A stretch of DNA of 43,881 nt from Basidiobolus meristosporus CBS 931.73 (Eukaryota; Basidiobolomycota; Basidiobolomycetes; Basidiobolales; Basidiobolaceae). The stretch covers positions 1 to 43,881 of the forward strand of contig MCFE01000701.1 of assembly GCA_002104905.1 (NCBI GenBank). Reading direction: 5' to 3'. The position numbers and the translations under genes were made by a program. Below, one piece after another: positions 39,498 through 43,881 of the stretch (positions are counted from its first letter, which is position 1; each line of letters begins with the position of its first letter). Under the pieces are notes generated by a model. It saw only the letters and a list, made by a program, of their open reading frames with translations, was not told where the DNA came from and ran no database searches.

Positions 39498-40250
39498 ATG
39501 TAAAGGGAAAAATGACTATCCAAGGCTGAGACAGGGAGGCATGCAAAAAAACTGCAGTTCTTGCCAATTAACGCACCAAGTCAGGAACAGACTGAGTCCC
39601 ATCATAGCCAAGAAGAGTTACCAACAAGAAAACAGCTGTTGTCACAAGAGTTGGAAGCGCAGCCAGTTGAGCTACACTCCTGCAAGGTAGATGAGTTTGC
39701 TGAAAAAGGAAATTTGTCTACCACAGCATCCACAGCCTCCACAGCCTCCATTGTTGACAGAGCAGAGATCCCACTGACAGACAAGGCCACAATGTCAAGA
39801 GCTTGAGAGCCTATCACAATGCCTTCAGTGGAGTTTTGGAACATTAATAGGCACACCAAGAGGTTGCAGCACTTCTTCAAGAGCAGTGCTCAAGAAAACA
39901 CACTGGAATATTGCAATGATTAATTGCAAAAACTGGCAGATGAGGAGCTAGACCTTGCAGTGCCAGCTGAAGACCAGGACGTGTAGGAACCAGTGAATGA
40001 ACAGTGGCATAAAGCCATTGGGTTCCCGCCAAAGTTGTGGAACCAGAGCGTTACAGCAGAAATACATATTGAGTGGTAGATTTTAATGGAGTTACTTGTT
40101 GAGTGTGGGGTTGGGCTTAATGTTAGTGTAGGGTATAGAGACTTCTATAGGTCAATACACTTGGCAATTGAGGTACAACTGAAGTTTCAAAAGAAATAAA
40201 TCAAATCATATGCATGAAAAGTAAGAGAAACGGTTGAGTCAGGAAGTAAG
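39106..40250 (+). pseudogene. ORF2 of inner Tnp2 element, C-terminal part
   Basis: Continuation of ORF2 after the two insertions. First a basic Ser/Lys/Arg/Gln-rich part (VTGRAKSSRQASKRCQ; AGRVPIKDKQADMD), which is then repeated (VTTTVESSKPAEKKHQ; ARRVPARDKQANTD), the two about 207-bp units being a tandem duplication absent from the outer copy. Next a Ser/Thr-rich segment with STTASTASTAS (39717-39750) and a further conserved-looking part: FWNINRHTKRLQHFF, HKAIGFPPKLWNQS, RDFYRSIHLAIEVQLKF. One TAA in the first unit (about 39238) and several later stops, so it is dead in this copy. No known domain is visible. Confidence 0.6.
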
Positions 40251-40530
40251 GAGTATGAAAAAGAGGCAATAGCCAATCAATTCACACAAATTTAAGAGGC
40301 AATAGAGTGTCTGGGATCAGAAAGTGAGCAAATTGGCAGGGAACCAATCAAAAGCCACTTATATATTGTTGTGATGAAAAATTTTGACAAAGTTTTTTGT
40401 GAAATCTGGGGTGCAATTATTTTTCAATGGTCTCTGGACAGTGTCCTGACAAGATCAGTACCTCTTAGTCACAGGACATTAGCTTTGTGACAGCCTTTTG
40501 ATAGGATCATCTCAATAATTTTTCATAGGG
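40251..40530. repeat. Right terminal region and TIR of inner Tnp2 element
   Basis: The end of ORF2 fades here; reading frame text continues (EAIANQFTQI; LGSESEQIGREPI) to about 40370. The last about 150 bp are non-coding, with CTCTGGACAGTGTCCTGACA near 40430-40450 (counterpart of a subterminal block of the left end) and the TIR ATTTTTCATAGGG at 40518-40530. Confidence 0.7.
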
Positions 40531-40700
40531 TATGTGCAAGGTGACAAGTACAGCCAGGTGCTGTTATAGAGTATAAAGTGGCCTCCAAGATATTGTTGGC
40601 ACAGTAATGACTGATGAATGGTCAAATTTGATTTGTGTGGCAAAACACTGGCCATGATCCTTGTAATACTTCCTATGCTGTCTCTTATGGTGCTGAGTCA
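40531..40700 (-). pseudogene. Outer Tnp2 element, transposase N-terminus (right half)
   Basis: Continues the transposase N-terminal tail from 29080 across the inner element: GTGCAAGGTGACAAGTACAG (40534-40553) matches about 32007-32026, and CAAAACACTGGCCATGATCC (40642-40661) matches 32116-32135. Degraded, with no long frame. Confidence 0.75.
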
Positions 40701-40937
40701 AAGTAGTCTGGTCCATGGTGCAGAGAGCTTGACACCCAACAATATAATGCTATAATATCATTTTTTGTCAATACTCCTGTGAATTTAAGACAGTCTTGTA
40801 TTTGAGACATTGCACCTGCATGAATGCAAGATTCATTGATGATCTGCCATAGTAAGCATTATAAAAGTAGTTGTGGCACCACATACACATGTACATGAAA
40901 TACCATTTCCCCATTGGTTTGTCTCACTTCCATATAT
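40701..40937. promoter_or_regulatory. Divergent promoter region, outer Tnp2 element
   Basis: Third copy of the conserved spacer, with ACATACACATGTACATG at 40881-40897 and CTTCCATATATATG before ORF2. Confidence 0.5.
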
Positions 40938-42112
40938 ATGCCACCAGCAAATAAAGCATAGTTGTCTGAATCCCAACCAAGCCCCACCACTGACAGCAGC
41001 AGAAGAATGCCTAGACAACAGCTTGCTTTGACATTCAGTGCAACAAGCAGGATACAACCAAAAAAGGCCCTGTGGACAGTGTTCCCACTGAATGTAATAA
41101 TGTAGACTCCTCAGGCTCTCGGTCAAGTGGGCAATTGGGATTTTCTGTAGAGCCACAAGCTGGCCATGGTGCTGAAGCAGATGGGAATGTATCAAAAGCA
41201 GTACCTTCAGTTGAAGACCAGCAAGTAGCTGTCATAACATCACCACCACCCACTTTAGCAAGTACTTTTTCAGCTCACACCAAAGCATTAATGAGGCAAT
41301 TAGGTGTAGTAGCCAATAGCATAGATCCAATTGCCCAGAGAAATCAGGAAATAGTCCAGAAATAGGATGAGCAGATAGTAAGTGTAGAGCAATTAATATT
41401 CCAGGTAGAGAAAGCAGTATCTTTGCTGCAAAGAAGGAACTCAAGTAGCTCAATGTCACAGCCAAGAACTGAGCCATTTACCAATGTAACAGCAGAGGAA
41501 CAGCATACAGTCATTGAAGCACAACAACTGTGCCAAAGATAATGCCCACAGAAAAACCTATTACAGCATGAGAGGGCAAAGATATAGTGTTTATTCCAAA
41601 GCCTAATAATCAAAAGTTGTTGGCAATCTATGAAGCCATTGAGTGCAATGGTGATGAGTGTGATAATATTTAAGAGGCAGTTAGAAGTCTAGCATGCCAA
41701 CACCTTAAGGCTGGCATACAATGGGCCCATCAGGAACTCAAGGCCAAGAAGAATGCACTTGACTTGCTCCATGAACATTATGCTGGATTCAAACAAGCAA
41801 ACAGATTTTGCACCAGCATTGGTATGCTAAGAAAGTATCTAAGAATAGCAAAATCTATTGAAGGCAGAAGAACAAAAGTGTGGCTTCCTCAATAGCCTGT
41901 TACAAGCAAGGCCAAAAGATCCAAACAAGTGTCAAAGAGACATCAGGTAGCTGGAAGAGTGCCAACAAGGGAAAAGGAAACAGATGCAGATGCATCAGCA
42001 CAGCATTTATTAAGGAAGAAGTGTAGTTCAACTAAAGAAGCACTCAGTCAAAGTAGCAGTGAAGGACCTGGTAGTGATAAAGGTAGAGGTAAATAGAAAA
42101 AGGTCTACCTAA
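40938..42112 (+). pseudogene. ORF2 of outer Tnp2 element
   Basis: Starts MPPANKA at 40938, with a TAG three codons later. A 97-codon open piece (41072-41365) carries the low-complexity and coiled-coil parts (PPPTLASTFSAHTKALM; QLGVVANSIDPIAQRNQEIV), ending in TAG at 41363. The conserved part follows in pieces (about 41620-41850: EAVRSLACQHLKAGI; LKAKKNALDLLHEHY), then the basic tail as a single unit (VTSKAKRSKQVSKRHQ; STKEALSQSSSEGPGSD). Cut at about 42120 by Copia-3 LTR scraps. Function unknown, as for the inner copy. Confidence 0.7.
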
Positions 42113-42121
42113 GCCAGAGAC

Positions 42122-42366
42122 ACTAAGTTAGGTGAATATTTAGGTGGAATTATAAATTTTTACAACACCAAGAACATGTGGGCAAAGTTTGGGGCTGTTT
42201 AGTCATCATTGAGAAATTCATGTTCTGTGTATCTGATGTTTAGGTGATAAAATCCAAGTTAACCACAACAAGGAACTTGATCAGAATTCTCCAAGATTTG
42301 TAGGTAATGATCCCAGTAACCAAGTTAGGTCAGTATTTAGCTATATTCACAAGATTCACAGAAGAG
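42122..42366 (-). repeat. Two Copia-3 LTR fragments, minus strand
   Basis: 42122-42167, read on minus, is the first about 46 bp of the LTR (TGTTGTAAAAATTTATAATT...). 42168-42366 on minus is LTR positions from about 10 to about 215, ending at CATGTTCTTGG. So a truncated LTR is followed by a second LTR start, itself truncated. Confidence 0.65.
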
Positions 42367-42377
42367 CACCCTTGTTA

Positions 42378-42894
42378 CCCTACAAAAAATAACTTGGTCC
42401 CATGGGTGGATCCAATCCGGATCATCTGTCAAGATCCTGTTCAGAGACCAGCATAATAACAGCAGCTTGGAATCAGTGCCCTCCTGACAATCTTATAATG
42501 AGATCATGACGGTGTTTTGCAAATTTTACAGCCAAATAAAGGGATAAAACTTGACAATTTTTGATTGGTGCTGTGACAATATACGCATGTTATTGTTGCG
42601 GTCTTTCAGTGCTCTATTACTATTTTAAGTGGATCCAGTTGGCCAGGACTTCCAATTGCCTTATATGGCAAGAAACTTGACGGTATTTTGACAGCCTCAC
42701 AGCAAGACTCTGATGGCTTTTTCTTGGCAGTATGACAGCCTGCCACTGGTTCTATATAATGCTACCATACCAATTTACCAAATGGTATTTCCTTTTTCTA
42801 CCTCCCCTTGTGCAATTCATATATTCCACTGTAGAATCACCTTTCTTTATTTGCTAACCCACTACTACCTTGGGTATTCCACATATAGTTTGAA
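42378..42894. repeat. Left end and TIR of a third Tnp2 element
   Basis: CCCTACAAAAAATAACTTGG (42378-42397), one or two changes from the TIR at 29081, followed by the same 500-bp non-coding end (about 90 % identical by eye). The element runs out of the window to the right. Its preceding triplet is TTA, so the target duplication cannot be tested here. Confidence 0.75.
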
Positions 42895-43869
42895 TCAAAA
42901 AACTATGGCCTCCTGCTTACTAACCTCTACAAACGCGCACACCTGCCGCATTTGGCATACTTCTATCACCTCAACTTTACGGCTTTTTAGTGTGATACTT
43001 GCAAAGTTGCCATATACCTTGTACTGCTGGTAGCATATACATCTTGCAAACATATGCTTGGTTGTTGCCACTTCTGCCATGAATACCTCCTGAATATTGG
43101 CAAAGAACTTCTTGGTATTTAGCCAATATATTCCTTCTCCCTGCTGGATTCTAGTCCCCCTTATAGGTGCGCTCTGGCTTTTGTTTGTGTGAATTCCATA
43201 TTGAATGGTGTACAAGTTGGCTTGTGACCACATGAAATCTGGCATATCTTGGTTGAGTTTTCCTAATAAAAATTAGTTGCTTGTTGCACACAACCCAACT
43301 TTGCATTACTTAACTGATTACCCACAGATTGGGGCTGCTTAGCTTCTTAATGCCATAGTCATAGGTGTCTCCATGCGCACATTTGTCCTCAGTATTTTCC
43401 AACTCTTTCTGGCTGTCCTCCTTGTGCCAACTCATCACATCCATGACGGACTTGAAGGTAATATTCTTGATGAGATTGGGATATGGTAGTACCTGCAACT
43501 TGACTTGTCTTCCTATCTCCCTACACATCCGCTCCATAGGAAACTCCCAAAAGGTGAAGCAAGGCCCAATATTCTTACATACCGTCCAAGATGGAGTAGA
43601 GAATGGATACAGTAGCGTCAGAGATCTACATGTTCAGCTTTATGTTTGTAGTTTAGCCGCTCAAATCCCATCACAAACTCCTCACACAACAGCTGTAGAT
43701 GCGTCAAGTTGGCATTGGTGATCCGCTTCTGGATAAATATTCCTACAATGTCCACATATGACTCCCAATGCTTGCAATGTACTCTTGGTAGGAATGGCTT
43801 CAGAATACCACTTGAATAAATACATATCCAGCTCATCCAGTCTTTGCATATGTATTGTTGCATATGCAT
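42895..43869 (-). pseudogene. Third Tnp2 element, transposase C-terminal part
   Basis: Three open pieces on minus, 43869-43618 (WICIYSSGILKPFLPRVH; ITNANLTHLQLLCEEF), 43537-43310 (MCREIGRQVKLQVLPYPNLI; GIKKLSSPNLW) and 43245-42895 (WSQANLYTIQYGIHTNKSQ; FARCICYQQYKVYGNFASI), parallel to 30570-29559. Frame breaks lie between them. The GTAATC...TTAG interval at about 43325-43260 is shared with the inner copy and could be a small intron. The catalytic part is outside the window. This is the least decayed C-terminus of the three. Confidence 0.75.
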
Positions 43870-43881
43870 ATGAATATTAAT

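Larger units (their letters stand above)
29081..40530. mobile_element. Inner Tnp2-type DNA transposon (two divergent genes), with nested insertions
   Basis: An 11.45-kb unit, about 5.8 kb once Gypsy-2 and the unassigned LTR are taken out. The ends are inverted repeats CCCTATGAAAAATAAT (29081-29096) and, reversed, CCCTATGAAAAATTAT (40530-40515), 15 of 16 identical, flanked by TAT. A 3-bp duplication and a Tnp2-like transposase place it in the CACTA/CMC group, perhaps the Plavaka-like branch; the ends begin CCCTA rather than CACTA. The transposase is on minus (29.6-32.2 kb), ORF2 on plus (from 32.47 kb), with a shared promoter region between. It inserted into another copy of the same element. 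Confidence 0.85.

Noticed and set aside
1-43881. tRNA or rRNA genes
   Set aside because: No cloverleaf with A and B boxes and no rRNA core sequence was seen on either strand; the tRNA-like words are only primer sites of LTR elements.

Overview
This 43.9 kb window is a nest of transposable elements. I found no host protein gene, rRNA or tRNA, and almost every base outside 18.6-19.5 kb can be given to an element family. The organism is most likely a fungus, probably a basidiomycete. Supporting evidence: a Tnp2-type (CACTA/Plavaka-like) transposase typical of those genomes, Ty1/copia and Ty3/gypsy elements with no host genes between them, and a Copia primer-binding site matching the anticodon stem-loop of an initiator-Met tRNA with the fungal GGGCTCATAACC form (plants and animals as I recall them have GGGCCCATAACC). 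The sequence is A+T-rich by eye and looks CpG-poor.

Families (my names): Copia-1 (369-bp LTR, half-tRNA primer site), Copia-3 (350-bp LTR), Gypsy-A (369-bp LTR), Gypsy-2 (1070-bp LTR ending CCACCACA), one unassigned solo LTR, a Tnp2-type DNA transposon (TIR CCCTATGAAAAAT, 3-bp target duplication) with two divergent genes, and one small MITE.

Layout. 1-1880: right part of a Tnp2 element (transposase N-terminus on minus, ORF2 on plus). 1880-7912: an old minus-strand Copia-1 relative, split by a young full-length Copia-1 at 2912-7594 (LTRs differ at 3 of 369 sites, TSD ATTAC). 7913-12370: minus-strand Gypsy-A remnant, split by a Gypsy-2 solo LTR at 9721-10524. 12405-17291: plus-strand Gypsy-A with both LTRs, head-to-head with the previous copy. 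17292-19550: fragments of Copia-1 LTR and Tnp2 element, plus about 0.9 kb with no assignment. 19551-27657: Copia-3, invaded by a damaged second Copia-1 at 20058-23384 and by a MITE at 26879-27089. 27658-42120: a Tnp2 element cut in two by a second Tnp2 element (29081-40530), whose ORF2 was in turn hit by Gypsy-2 (33436-38403) and by an unassigned LTR (38426-39100). 42122-42366: Copia-3 LTR scraps. 42378-43881: a third Tnp2 element running off the window.

Nearly all coding regions are broken. The best preserved are the young Copia-1 gag and RT/RNase H frames and the N-terminal 322 codons of ORF2 in the inner Tnp2 element. The most informative points are: the reconstructable Tnp2 two-gene transposon with an unrecognised accessory protein, an amber codon at the same zinc-knuckle position in both Gypsy-A copies, the half-tRNA primer site, and a MITE made of a 10-bp minisatellite.
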